Assembly (NCBI GenBank): GCA_026416975.1
Contig: JAOAEC010000002.1
Coordinates: 1 to 50,325, forward strand
Source: Patescibacteria group bacterium
GTDB lineage: Bacteria; Patescibacteriota; Microgenomatia; UBA1406; GWC2-37-13
Length of the DNA: 50,325 nucleotides
Direction: 5' to 3'
The notes beneath the pieces were generated by a model. That model ran no database searches and was not told the origin of the DNA. It worked only from the letters and a program-made list of their open reading frames with translations. The position numbers and the translations under genes were made by a program. Numbering within the stretch: the first letter of the stretch is position 1; every line of letters starts with the position of its first letter. This document shows positions 20,330 to 29,329 of this stretch, in pieces.

Positions 20330-21364
20330 TTATTTTTTTAATTCTATAATCTCTTGAAATTGTTTTTTAAAAACCTCTTGTTTGAAAAAATTAGCTCTTT
20401 TTGAAGCCTCAAAACCCAATTTGTCTTTTAATTGGGGATTAAAATAAATCTCGCCGATTTTATTGGCAATATCATTTAGATTGTTATGGTCGCAAAACCA
20501 AGCGCCTTGGTTACCTGAGATTTCTTTTAAAACCGGAATTTCAGATAAAACTGAAGGACAACTTTGGGAAGCAGCTTCTAAATAAGAAAAACCAAATCCT
20601 TCATCGCGCGATATCAATATATTGACTTTTGCTTGTTGATAAAGTTTTAACAGCTTTAAATCATCAACAAAACCTAGAAAAATAAATCTCTTGTCGTCTT
20701 TTGTTTCTTCTAAAAACTGCCTTAACTCTTTTTGCCAAGGATGAGAAAAATTTTCAATTTTCAATTTCCAATTTTCAAAGACTTTTCCAACAAAGACACA
20801 GCTTACATTAATGATTTTTATCGCCTTAGCTAAGTTAACTAAGTTTTTATTCCAGGTAGCATCGCCAACATAGAGACAAAAATTTTCAATTTCAAATTTC
20901 CAATCATTAATTGGTTTTTTTTCAAAAAAAATTTTCGGTAAACAAGGATAAATAATTTTTATTTTTTTGTCGGAAATTTTTAGAATCTTAACTATATCTT
21001 TTTTACTCGCCTGAGAGTCAGTGATAATTAAATCATAGTTTTTTAAAGCCAGTTTGTTTAAAAAAAAATTTAACTTGCCTTTTATGCCAAGAGGAAAAAT
21101 TTGAGGATATTTTAAAGGAATTAGGTCGTGGATCACCGCAATTTGTTTTTCAGCTAATCGTTTGAGGGTAAAAGGCGGTTGAAGAAAATTAAAAAAAGGA
21201 TTAATAAAAACCTCTGATTTTAAATTTAAATTTTTGATCTCTGATTTATTTAAGTAATGCCAAGAGGGAAAGTTTTCTTTAAGAATTTGCAAATATCTAC
21301 CAACACCGCGAACTTTTGATTGAGGATCAGAAGCGGTTGGGTCAAAGACAAAGACTTTTGTCAT
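20330..21364 (-). CDS. GT-B family glycosyltransferase (group 1)
   Basis: LYVGDATWNKNLVNLAKAI, FLGFVDDLKLLKLYQQAKVNILISRDEGFGFSYLEAASQSCP. Confidence 0.85.
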   Translation of the reverse strand: MTKVFVFDPTASDPQSKVRGVGRYLQILKENFPSWHYLNKSEIKNLNLKSEVFINPFFNFLQPPFTLKRLAEKQIAVIHDLIPLKYPQIFPLGIKGKLNFFLNKLALKNYDLIITDSQASKKDIVKILKISDKKIKIIYPCLPKIFFEKKPINDWKFEIENFCLYVGDATWNKNLVNLAKAIKIINVSCVFVGKVFENWKLKIENFSHPWQKELRQFLEETKDDKRFIFLGFVDDLKLLKLYQQAKVNILISRDEGFGFSYLEAASQSCPSVLSEIPVLKEISGNQGAWFCDHNNLNDIANKIGEIYFNPQLKDKLGFEASKRANFFKQEVFKKQFQEIIELKK

Positions 21365-21420
21365 AGGATAATTTTAACAAAGAAGAGATAAAAAAATAGC
21401 CAGTTTTGTATAATTTGTCT

Positions 21421-22116
21421 ATGCCAAAAATTTTTTTAAGTTTAAGACAAGTACAAAGGTTAGTAATAGAAAATCGTTATCAAGTAGAGAAAAAAAACAC
21501 AACAACGATTTTTTTTCCTGGTGGTGATTTAGGAGAGTTGGCGTTGATTTTTTCCACCGCCAATAACTATGGTTTTTCTGTTAATCAAAAAAAAGTCTAT
21601 CAGGTTTTAACTAAAGTTTTAGGAAGCAAAGAAATTTTTTTTCCTGAAGACGGTAGTTTTATTTTTGATTTTTTTCAAAGATCAAAAAGTTATGGTTTAG
21701 TTAAGAGAGACATTGATTTTTTAAAAACAAAAACCGAAAAAATCGTCTCTGAAAAAAAACTTAACCAGTTTCAATCGGCTTTATTAATTGTTTATGGTGA
21801 AAAATGGAGTGTTTATTCTCAGTCGTTAATTGAAGTTGATAATGAAAGAAAAGAAAAAATACCTGTTTCGGTTTTTGTTTTTCACCAAAGTTTGGTTGAT
21901 AAACAACATCGAAAACTTTGTCAGTATCTGATTAAAGAAAAAGCAGTCAGACTTTATCCGGGTTGCGATGAAGAATATCTATATCAGGTATTATCAACTG
22001 AATCAGAAAACTTTCTTTTTGAGGGATTAAAAGAAAACTATCAAGGTTTGCCGATATTTAAAGTTAAGTTTAACGAAAAAGGAGAGTTTGAGGTTGAGGA
22101 GATGGGAAAGATATGA
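21421..22116 (+). CDS. Hypothetical protein; ATG at 21421 preferred over the TTG at 21406
   Basis: Open frame; the track's 21406 start sits on the TATAAT box at 21409-21414. Confidence 0.6.
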   Translation: MPKIFLSLRQVQRLVIENRYQVEKKNTTTIFFPGGDLGELALIFSTANNYGFSVNQKKVYQVLTKVLGSKEIFFPEDGSFIFDFFQRSKSYGLVKRDIDFLKTKTEKIVSEKKLNQFQSALLIVYGEKWSVYSQSLIEVDNERKEKIPVSVFVFHQSLVDKQHRKLCQYLIKEKAVRLYPGCDEEYLYQVLSTESENFLFEGLKENYQGLPIFKVKFNEKGEFEVEEMGKI

Positions 22117-22225
22117 TAAAAATTTCTAATTTCTAATGTCCAATTCTTAATTTTTAAACGAAAAAAGACAAACGTATTTTGGCCAATAGTTGAGATAGTT
22201 TTACTTCTTAACTTGGAGTTAACAG

Positions 22226-23767
22226 TTAGGGAGTTAAAATTATTTTGTGAAAGTCTTCATCATAGTTTTTAACTGTTGTCTTTATTAAAGGACAAAACTT
22301 GGTTTCATGGCAAAAACCAGTTGTTTGGCACTTGACGGCAATGGCTTCAGCCAATTCTGGCAGCCCCTCTTTTTCTAAAATTTTTTTAATTGCCAAAACC
22401 TCTTCCCAGGTGAGTTTTTTTAACTCCGGCTCAACTGTTGAGCAAAGCCGGGTTGGATAATAGCCGGAAATCAGATTATAAAGATTGTATTTTTGTAAAA
22501 CATTGATTTTGAGAGAGCGAGGAATAATGAAAAGAGAAGAGGGTCTGTCAATTCCCAAATTAATTAGCTCTTGATAAGTTTTTAAAGAAGAGGCTAAAAT
22601 TTGAGAGTACTTTTTTAGATAAGAAGGATTATTTTTAATGGTTGTTGGGATGGAGAAAAATTTTTCCGCGGTTTTTGGATTTTTTTTAATTTCGCTAATT
22701 TTATGCAGGGCTTTTTCTACCATATAGTAAATTGACTCAACAATCTGTGGAACGGTTCGGTGTCTTTTTTTCTCGCCCCAAACCCGCCAGGCGCAGGAAG
22801 AGTAGATCAAAAACTCAACATTTAAGTTATAATCACGAGCTAATTTTCTTCTTAAGGCTAAAGTTTTTCGCCAGTCTTTTAAAATGGTTTCTTTTTTTTG
22901 GCTAATTTTTTTGGTAGTTTCAATTAGTTTTTTTAACTCTTTTTTAAAGTTTCTGGTTTTTATTAGTTGATAATCAATAATTTTTGAGCCAGAAGGGGTG
23001 CTAATTTTGCCTTTTTCTTTTTCTAATTCTCTGACTAAGTTAGAGTCAGCAGGATTTTTAAAGATGTTTGGATAAGGATAGATATCGCGAGGAGCTAAAA
23101 AGCGGGTTTTTAAAAGATTGGCAATTCCCAATTTTTCCCCCTCTTTTTTAACCGCTTCTAAAAAAAGTTTTCCTTCTTCCGGCAACCAGTCTTTTTCCAT
23201 CTGATACTCCCGCCAAAAACCAACAACCGACTCAACCGGTAAAACCATTATCCCGGTTCCATAAATTCCATACTGAAGGATTTTTGAAGCTTCATCTTTT
23301 ATGACATTCTCTTTTAATAAAAAGTTAAAAAAGTTAATGATTTCCTCTGCTTGTCTTTGATAAATTTTTTTTGCTTTTTGATTTTTTAAAATTGAGGAAG
23401 AATAAACAATGTCTTCAACGGTTGTTTCTGTTCGCCGGCCTGAAGCCATTAATGAAGAGGAAAAAATTATTCCGGTTAGCATTGAGTCTAAAAACTTGCT
23501 TCCTTCAAAATAAAAGGCAATTGTTGGCGTAGTGGCAATTGAGGCATGACCGCGAAGAGAAGAATGGTTTAAAATTGCTTGAGTTTTTTTTTCAATAGAC
23601 TGGCCTTTTTCTACTGCTTCTTGCCAAAGTTGTTTGACCGTCTTACCTTTGAAGGTTAAAAGCGCTGAAAAAGCAGCTATTTGTTCTGGGGTTAAAACGC
23701 CGTCTTTATCTGTTAAAACTGGAATTGTTCCTAAAAACCGAATTTTAAAATCAGTTGTTTTTAACAT
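22226..23767 (-). CDS. Divergent ThyX-like (FAD-dependent thymidylate synthase family) protein
   Basis: Two ThyX-like halves (SSLRGHASIATTPTIAFYFEGSKFLDSMLTGIIFSSSLMASGRRTE; CTVEPELKKLTWEEV); next to a dCTP deaminase-like gene. Confidence 0.6.
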   Translation of the reverse strand: MLKTTDFKIRFLGTIPVLTDKDGVLTPEQIAAFSALLTFKGKTVKQLWQEAVEKGQSIEKKTQAILNHSSLRGHASIATTPTIAFYFEGSKFLDSMLTGIIFSSSLMASGRRTETTVEDIVYSSSILKNQKAKKIYQRQAEEIINFFNFLLKENVIKDEASKILQYGIYGTGIMVLPVESVVGFWREYQMEKDWLPEEGKLFLEAVKKEGEKLGIANLLKTRFLAPRDIYPYPNIFKNPADSNLVRELEKEKGKISTPSGSKIIDYQLIKTRNFKKELKKLIETTKKISQKKETILKDWRKTLALRRKLARDYNLNVEFLIYSSCAWRVWGEKKRHRTVPQIVESIYYMVEKALHKISEIKKNPKTAEKFFSIPTTIKNNPSYLKKYSQILASSLKTYQELINLGIDRPSSLFIIPRSLKINVLQKYNLYNLISGYYPTRLCSTVEPELKKLTWEEVLAIKKILEKEGLPELAEAIAVKCQTTGFCHETKFCPLIKTTVKNYDEDFHKIILTP

Positions 23768-23778
23768 TTTTTGGAAAT

Positions 23779-24318
23779 TTAAACTTGTTTTTCTTTTTTT
23801 TCAGTGGTGACTCGTCCGCCTTGCCATTGACCGCGGTATTTTTCACCGCCGCCGTCAACCCAGTGAAAGACCGCAAAGACAAAACGGGCACCTAACTCAA
23901 GTTCAACCGGAACCGGACCCTCATTCTTTAAACCAAAGGTTAGTTTTCCTTGATATCCTGGTTGAGCAATGCCAGTGCGCAAAAATAAACCAGAGCGAAA
24001 GGTGGTGGTTCGGGGGATAAAAACAGCACAAATATCAAGAGGTAAATTTATTTTTTCAATGGTAGTTACCAGATAGTATTCACCTGGCTCAAAAATAAAA
24101 CTTTGTTTCTTTTGTGGATCATATTTAGCTAAGAGTTCAATTGCTGGAGTTTGTCTTTCCTCAATCCCTAAAAATGCCTTTCCTTTTATTTGATAAACCT
24201 CACCCAAACGCAGATCAAAACCTGCTCCTTCGGGATTGGTTAACTCGCGCTTAGCTAAATTTTCAACCAGATTAATTTCTTTAACTAGTTTGAGCAGTTT
24301 TTTGGGGCCGATGACCAT
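23779..24318 (-). CDS. dcd: dCTP deaminase/dUTPase family protein
   Basis: GAGFDLRLGEVYQI, VFIPRTTTFRSGLFLRTGIAQPGYQGKLTFGLKN. Confidence 0.8.
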   Translation of the reverse strand: MVIGPKKLLKLVKEINLVENLAKRELTNPEGAGFDLRLGEVYQIKGKAFLGIEERQTPAIELLAKYDPQKKQSFIFEPGEYYLVTTIEKINLPLDICAVFIPRTTTFRSGLFLRTGIAQPGYQGKLTFGLKNEGPVPVELELGARFVFAVFHWVDGGGEKYRGQWQGGRVTTEKKEKQV

Positions 24319-24319
24319 A

Positions 24320-24392
24320 AAAAAATTTAAAATTAAAAATTAAAAATTCAAAATGACAATGAAAAATTTAAAATTTTATTTTTGAATTTTTT
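24320..24392. repeat. AT palindromic repeat (AAAATTAAAAATTCAAAATGACAAT type)
   Basis: AAATTTAAAATTAAAAATTAAAAATTCAAAATGACAATGAAAAATTTAAAATTTTATTTTTGAATTTTTTAT. Confidence 0.7.
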
Positions 24393-25026
24393 ATAGCATT
24401 ACTAACTCTTCTATTCTTTGATAAGAAACAATTTCTTCTTTTGAAAACCAAAGAGGGATTTCGTAGGTAGCTTCTTCTTTTGAGCCGGAGGCATGAACTA
24501 AATTTTTAATCGCCCGTTTTTGGGTGTTGGCTAAAGCTGATGAGTCAAAAGCCAGATCGCCTCGGATACTGCCACACTCAGCTTTAAAAGGTAAAGTATT
24601 ACCAGCAACTTTTCTAACTAAAGAAACTGCCAAGGGTCCTTGCCAAACCATCGCCACTACTGGATCAGAAGTGAGATACTCAATTAACCATTCTCTAATC
24701 ATTAAACCAATTTTGTGAGGATTATCAGTGCCAAGCATTTTTATTGGATCAAGGCCAACTTCTTGATAGTTTTCTAAAGTTTTCTTACCCATTCCTTCGA
24801 TAAACTCTTTTCTGTCTTTGGGATAGTGTTTTTCTGCCAGTGCTTTTGAAGGTTTAATCATTTTTAATGCCACCAGTTTTAAGCCGGTTGTCTCCAGTCT
24901 TTTAATGATTTCCCCAACCAACCCTCTTTTTACTCCATCGGGTTTGACTAAAATTAAGGTTTGTTCGATCAAATCTTCAACTAACATATTATTTAAAATT
25001 GTAAAGGAGAGTTTATGAAAAATCAA
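24391..25026 (-). CDS. ndk: Nucleoside diphosphate kinase (long form; internal Met MLVEDLIEQ is the likely start)
   Basis: TLILVKPDGVKRGLVGEII, VAMVWQGPLAV, GDLAFDSSA, NLVHASGSKEEA. Confidence 0.85.
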   Translation of the reverse strand: MIFHKLSFTILNNMLVEDLIEQTLILVKPDGVKRGLVGEIIKRLETTGLKLVALKMIKPSKALAEKHYPKDRKEFIEGMGKKTLENYQEVGLDPIKMLGTDNPHKIGLMIREWLIEYLTSDPVVAMVWQGPLAVSLVRKVAGNTLPFKAECGSIRGDLAFDSSALANTQKRAIKNLVHASGSKEEATYEIPLWFSKEEIVSYQRIEELVML

Positions 25027-25074
25027 TGAGTTTTTTATAAAAATCGGTTAATATTATTATAGACAATTTTTATT

Positions 25075-26127
25075 ATGAAAAAAGCAATTTTGTTTGAGAA
25101 ATTAGAAGGTAGTTTAGTTAAATGTTTAGCTTGTTCTTGGTATTGTAAGATTGCTTCTAAGCAATTAGGAATTTGTGCCACTCGTTTTAATGAAAAAGGT
25201 AGTTTATATTCTTTGGTTTATGGTTATGTTATTGGTCCTCATTTAGATCCGGTGGAAAAAAAACCTTTATATCATTTTTATCCGGGAGAAAAACTTCTGT
25301 CTTTTGGCACTGTTGGTTGTAATTTTGGTTGTTTGTTTTGTCAAAATTGGGAAATGTCAAATTTAGTTAAAAATCTAAAATTAAAAGTTAAAAATCTTAA
25401 AAAAGAAATTTTTTCTTTTATTCAGTCAATGTCACAAAAAATTATTCCAAAAGAGATTGTTGAGATGGCGGTTGAAAGTGGAGCAAAGGGAATTGCCTAC
25501 ACCTACAACGAGCCGGCGATTTTTATTGAGTTTGCCTATGATTGTATGAAATTGGCTAAAAAAAGAGGATTAAAAAATGTTTTTGTTTCTAATGGTTTTG
25601 AGTCAAAAGAATGCTTTGATTATATTAAAGATTATTTAGACGCTATTAACATTGATTTAAAAAGTTTTCGCTCAGAGTTTTATCAAAAGATTTGTTTAGC
25701 AACAATTGAACCAGTGAAAGAGAATATTAAAAAATACTTTAAAGCTGGTATTGAAACCGAAGTGACCACTTTAGTAATCCCTGGTTATAATGATAACAAT
25801 GAAGAATTAACCGCCATTGCCAAATTTTTAAAAGAAATTTCTACTGATATTCCTTGGCATGTGAGTGCTTTTTATCCGGCTTATAAAATGACAGACGTTG
25901 AGCCAACACCGTACGAAACTTTATTAAAAGCATATGAGATAGGGAAGAAGGTTGGGTTAAATTATGTTTATGTAGGCAATGTTTATGATCCCGAAAGATC
26001 TTCTACCTTTTGCCCAAAATGTGGTCAACTTTTAATTGAAAGATTAGGTTATAAGGTTGAGGTGGTTGGTTTGACAAAAGAAGAAGTTTGTAAAAAATGC
26101 GGTAAAAAAATTTATGGTGCTTATTGA
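25075..26127 (+). CDS. AmmeMemoRadiSam-system radical SAM enzyme
   Basis: FGTVGCNFGCLFCQNWEMS radical SAM CxxxCxxC; AYTYNEPAIFIEF; C-terminal Cys pairs. Confidence 0.9.
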   Translation: MKKAILFEKLEGSLVKCLACSWYCKIASKQLGICATRFNEKGSLYSLVYGYVIGPHLDPVEKKPLYHFYPGEKLLSFGTVGCNFGCLFCQNWEMSNLVKNLKLKVKNLKKEIFSFIQSMSQKIIPKEIVEMAVESGAKGIAYTYNEPAIFIEFAYDCMKLAKKRGLKNVFVSNGFESKECFDYIKDYLDAINIDLKSFRSEFYQKICLATIEPVKENIKKYFKAGIETEVTTLVIPGYNDNNEELTAIAKFLKEISTDIPWHVSAFYPAYKMTDVEPTPYETLLKAYEIGKKVGLNYVYVGNVYDPERSSTFCPKCGQLLIERLGYKVEVVGLTKEEVCKKCGKKIYGAY

Positions 26128-26186
26128 CAAAAAAAAGTAAATTAGCTAATCTTAAGCTAATTAATTATTAGTTAATTTTTAAAAAT

Positions 26187-26648
26187 ATGACTCAATCAAA
26201 GACTGAGGATTTCAAATCGTTTTTATTGTTTTTAGAAGAAAATTTAGATCTTTACTTAGGAAAAAAAGCCCCGGCTTTACCTGATAATTGGCGCGAGTTT
26301 TTGGTTAAAGCATCGCCGTACCTGACAATTTTAGGAGTGATTTTGGCAGTTTTAGGTTTGGGTGGCTTAGCATTGCCTTTTAGTACTTTTGGTGGAGCAA
26401 TGGTTGGTCGGCCGTTTTTAGGAGTTAACTATTTATTAAGCGCAGTTTTATTAATAGCAATAACAGTATTGGAGGCATTGGCCATTCCCGGACTTTTTTC
26501 AAGAAACAAAAAAGGTTGGCATTACCTTTATTATTCGGCTTTAATTAATGCTTTATACAACATTGTTTTTTTTAATTTAAGCAGTTTATTAATCGGTTCT
26601 CTTTTAAGTTTTTATCTTTTGTTTCAGGTAAGAGGGTATTATAAATGA
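26187..26648 (+). CDS. Small integral membrane protein of unknown function
   Basis: Four predicted TM stretches, intact ORF. Confidence 0.6.
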   Translation: MTQSKTEDFKSFLLFLEENLDLYLGKKAPALPDNWREFLVKASPYLTILGVILAVLGLGGLALPFSTFGGAMVGRPFLGVNYLLSAVLLIAITVLEALAIPGLFSRNKKGWHYLYYSALINALYNIVFFNLSSLLIGSLLSFYLLFQVRGYYK

Positions 26649-26881
26649 TGAAAAGATGAAAAATTAGGATTGGCAACTTTAATCTACATTTTTTTGTTAT
26701 TCCGACCATAACAGGAATTTTAATTAAAAAGATTTCTTCATTTTGTTTTAAGCAAAAATGATAGGGAAATGATTTGAAAAAACAATATTAAGTTTTAAAT
26801 TAAATGATAATAACTATAATCAAAATTAAAGCTCGACAATTTATTTTTTGTCTTGTAATATCAATCTAAAAAAAATCATTT

Positions 26882-26920
26882 AGGAATTTTTTGTATGCGA
26901 TCGTCATGTAAAAATTCTCT
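26882..26920. repeat. Hairpin with CGATCG loop
   Basis: GAATTTTTTGTATG-CGATCGT-CATGTAAAAATTC. Confidence 0.6.
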
Positions 26921-27168
26921 ACCTTTTATATTTTAGGTTTTTATAACAATATTTTTTATTAATTTAATTTTTTTATTTTTGGAGTAATTTTTTATAATAA
27001 ACACACTCATTATACTTAAGTTTGCCAGTTTCTTCGCTCTAAAAGGAGTTTGTTTGGTTTAGTTTTAAGGCGTGTTAAATTATATAAATTAGATTTGGTT
27101 GGGTATATTTTAAGTTTTTGAGATTATTGACTATGTTTTTAGTATAATTAAAAAACAAAAAACATTTT

Positions 27169-27240
27169 GCCGACATAGTTTAGTGGTAAAACGTTCCCTT
27201 GGTAAGGGAAAAAGTGGGAGTTCGATTCTCCCTGTCGGCT
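27169..27240 (+). tRNA. tRNA-Thr (GGT)
   Basis: GCCGACA/TGTCGGC acceptor, TTCCC-TTGGTAA-GGGAA anticodon arm, GGGAG-TTCGATT-CTCCC T arm. Confidence 0.93.
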
Positions 27241-27289
27241 CAGATTTTTGTGTCAATCAAAACAGTTAAAGAGATTAGTTATTAAAGGG

Positions 27290-27438
27290 TTAGCGGATTA
27301 CGAGTTAACGAGTTTAAAAAGTTTTGAAAGTTTATAAAACTCATAAATTTATTTTGTTTAGGATTTAGGGTTTAGAATGTAGGATTTGTTTTATGTTTCA
27401 TGTTCTATATTTCATGTTAGACGTTAGAAGTTAGATGT
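27290..27438. repeat. Composite word repeats abutting the queA start codon
   Basis: GAGTTAACGAGTTTAAAAAGTTTTG..., GGATTTAGGGTTTAGAATGTAGGATTT, TTTCATGTTCTATATTTCATGTTAGACGTTAGAAGTTAGATGTT. Confidence 0.7.
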
Positions 27439-27439
27439 T

Positions 27440-28516
27440 ATGCGATTAGTTGATTTAGCTGATTATGATTATTTTCTTCCTCAAAAAAATCTTGCATTAA
27501 AACCAGCCAGTCCGCGGGATTCATCTAAACTTTTTATCTATGATACCAAAACAGATGAGATAGTTTTTGATCGATTTTATAATCTTAACAAACATCTTCC
27601 CAAAAACTCTTTTCTGATTTTAAATAATACTAAGGTTTTACCAGCAAGAGTGGTGATGAAAAAGAAGTCTGGTGGAAAAGTGGCGGTTTTATTTCTTGTT
27701 AATGATTTAAAGAATGGTCATTTAATTAAAGTAATGGTTGATAGAAAAATTAATCTTGGTGAAAAAATTTATTTTAATGAAAAAGAATTTTTAAGAGTGA
27801 TTGATCAAGAAAAAAATATTTTTACAGGAAAGTTTGAATTTTCAATAAAAAGATTTTATTTTTTACTTGAAAAATACGGAACAATGCCCATTCCACTTTA
27901 TTTAAAAAAAACACCTCTTAAAAAAGATGAATTAATGAAAAAATATCAAACCATTTTTGCTCAAAAAGAGGGATCAGCAGCCGCACCAACCGCTTCACTT
28001 CATTTTACCAACAGAGTTTTTGAAAAATTAGAGAAAGAAGGAATTAAAAAATATTTCATAACTCTTCATGTTGGTTTGGGAACATTTGCGCCGATAACTG
28101 ATGAAAACATTAAGTTTAAAAAACTACATGAAGAGTATTATGAGATTGAAGGCAATGTTTGGAAAAAAATAATTAAAGAAAAAAATAAAGGAAAAAAATT
28201 AGTGGCTGTTGGGACAACAGTTGTGAGAACCTTAGAGTCAATAGCTAATAAAATTCAAAATAAAAATCTAAAAATGAGAATTAAAAATTCAAAATTTTTT
28301 GAAAAAACAGATTTATTTATCTTGCCTCCATATGATTTTAAAATGGTGGATATTTTGATTACCAATTTTCATCTACCAAAATCCTCCTTAATGATGTTGG
28401 TGGAAGCTTTTTTACAGTACAAAAAAGCAAAAAAGCATCTGGTTGACTTATATAATATCGCCATTGAGAATAATTTTCGGTTTTACTCTTTTGGAGATAG
28501 TATGTTAATAATTTAA
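27440..28516 (+). CDS. queA: S-adenosylmethionine:tRNA ribosyltransferase-isomerase
   Basis: DYDYFLPQKNLALKPASPRDSSKL, SAAAPTASLHFT, HVGLGTF, ITNFHLPKSSLMMLVEAF. Confidence 0.93.
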   Translation: MRLVDLADYDYFLPQKNLALKPASPRDSSKLFIYDTKTDEIVFDRFYNLNKHLPKNSFLILNNTKVLPARVVMKKKSGGKVAVLFLVNDLKNGHLIKVMVDRKINLGEKIYFNEKEFLRVIDQEKNIFTGKFEFSIKRFYFLLEKYGTMPIPLYLKKTPLKKDELMKKYQTIFAQKEGSAAAPTASLHFTNRVFEKLEKEGIKKYFITLHVGLGTFAPITDENIKFKKLHEEYYEIEGNVWKKIIKEKNKGKKLVAVGTTVVRTLESIANKIQNKNLKMRIKNSKFFEKTDLFILPPYDFKMVDILITNFHLPKSSLMMLVEAFLQYKKAKKHLVDLYNIAIENNFRFYSFGDSMLII

Positions 28517-28545
28517 AAATTCTATATTTTTTATTCAAGTTTAAA

Positions 28546-29304
28546 TTAATCAAACTTAAAAGTTGTTAGTCTTTGATAAAAAATATCATCAATTTTTATT
28601 TCTTTTGTTTTTGTATCCAAAGATAGACCGTTTTTATAAATAACAATCATTAGTTTTCCTTTGGGAAAAACAAGATAAGTACTACCCCACGAACTATTAC
28701 ATTCTGAAGTGATAAAAAGACCATTAATGTTATTTAAATAAATATCAGCGTAGTATATTGGTAGATTACATTGATAGAATGAGTTTAAATTATTTTTAAA
28801 CCAGATTCTTCTTGAACTACCGTCATAGTTATTATAAATTGTTATTTCATAAAGCGTTGAACAAAGTTCAGTATGAGAAGGGTTTTGTTTTGGAGTAAAA
28901 CAAGAAGTTATATTAACTTTTTCACCTTCTTTATAATAATTTATTTTTTCATATGACAGAGATTCACCCGTAGGAATATTTTGGTATTGAAAAGAAAATC
29001 CGGCAATTTTGTCTTTATAGATTTGCCAATTGGTTTTTGGTTGATAAGGAATTCTAATAACCGGTAATGATTCTTGAGCAGGAGAAGCAGTGGTTGGTAG
29101 AGAAGTGATAATTGGCGTAGCTGAAGGAGTGGGGTTTTGATTATTATAATATTGACCGATGATGGTTGATGGAGATGGTTGATTAATAGTGAAAGATTTT
29201 TCTATATTTATAGTTTTTTTTGATATAATTTTTTGATTAGCAAAAAAACCACCAAGAAAGCCTGCAATAAAAACCAAAGAAATAATAATAATTTTTTTTA
29301 TCAT
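28546..29304 (-). CDS. Membrane-anchored extracytoplasmic protein of unknown function
   Basis: N-terminal TM, PTPSAT linker, globular C-terminus. Confidence 0.55.
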   Translation of the reverse strand: MIKKIIIISLVFIAGFLGGFFANQKIISKKTINIEKSFTINQPSPSTIIGQYYNNQNPTPSATPIITSLPTTASPAQESLPVIRIPYQPKTNWQIYKDKIAGFSFQYQNIPTGESLSYEKINYYKEGEKVNITSCFTPKQNPSHTELCSTLYEITIYNNYDGSSRRIWFKNNLNSFYQCNLPIYYADIYLNNINGLFITSECNSSWGSTYLVFPKGKLMIVIYKNGLSLDTKTKEIKIDDIFYQRLTTFKFD

Positions 29305-29329
29305 TGATTATAATAATACATTTTTTTAA

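Noticed and set aside
27127-27148. Promoter for tRNA-Thr (TTGACT / TATAAT)
   Set aside because: Spacer is only 10 nt, so the -35 assignment is not credible; the TATAAT alone may still be real
26650-27165. Additional ncRNA in the ~500-bp gap before tRNA-Thr
   Set aside because: Apart from the hairpin at 26882-26920 no convincing long-range pairing was found by eye; would need a folding/covariation run
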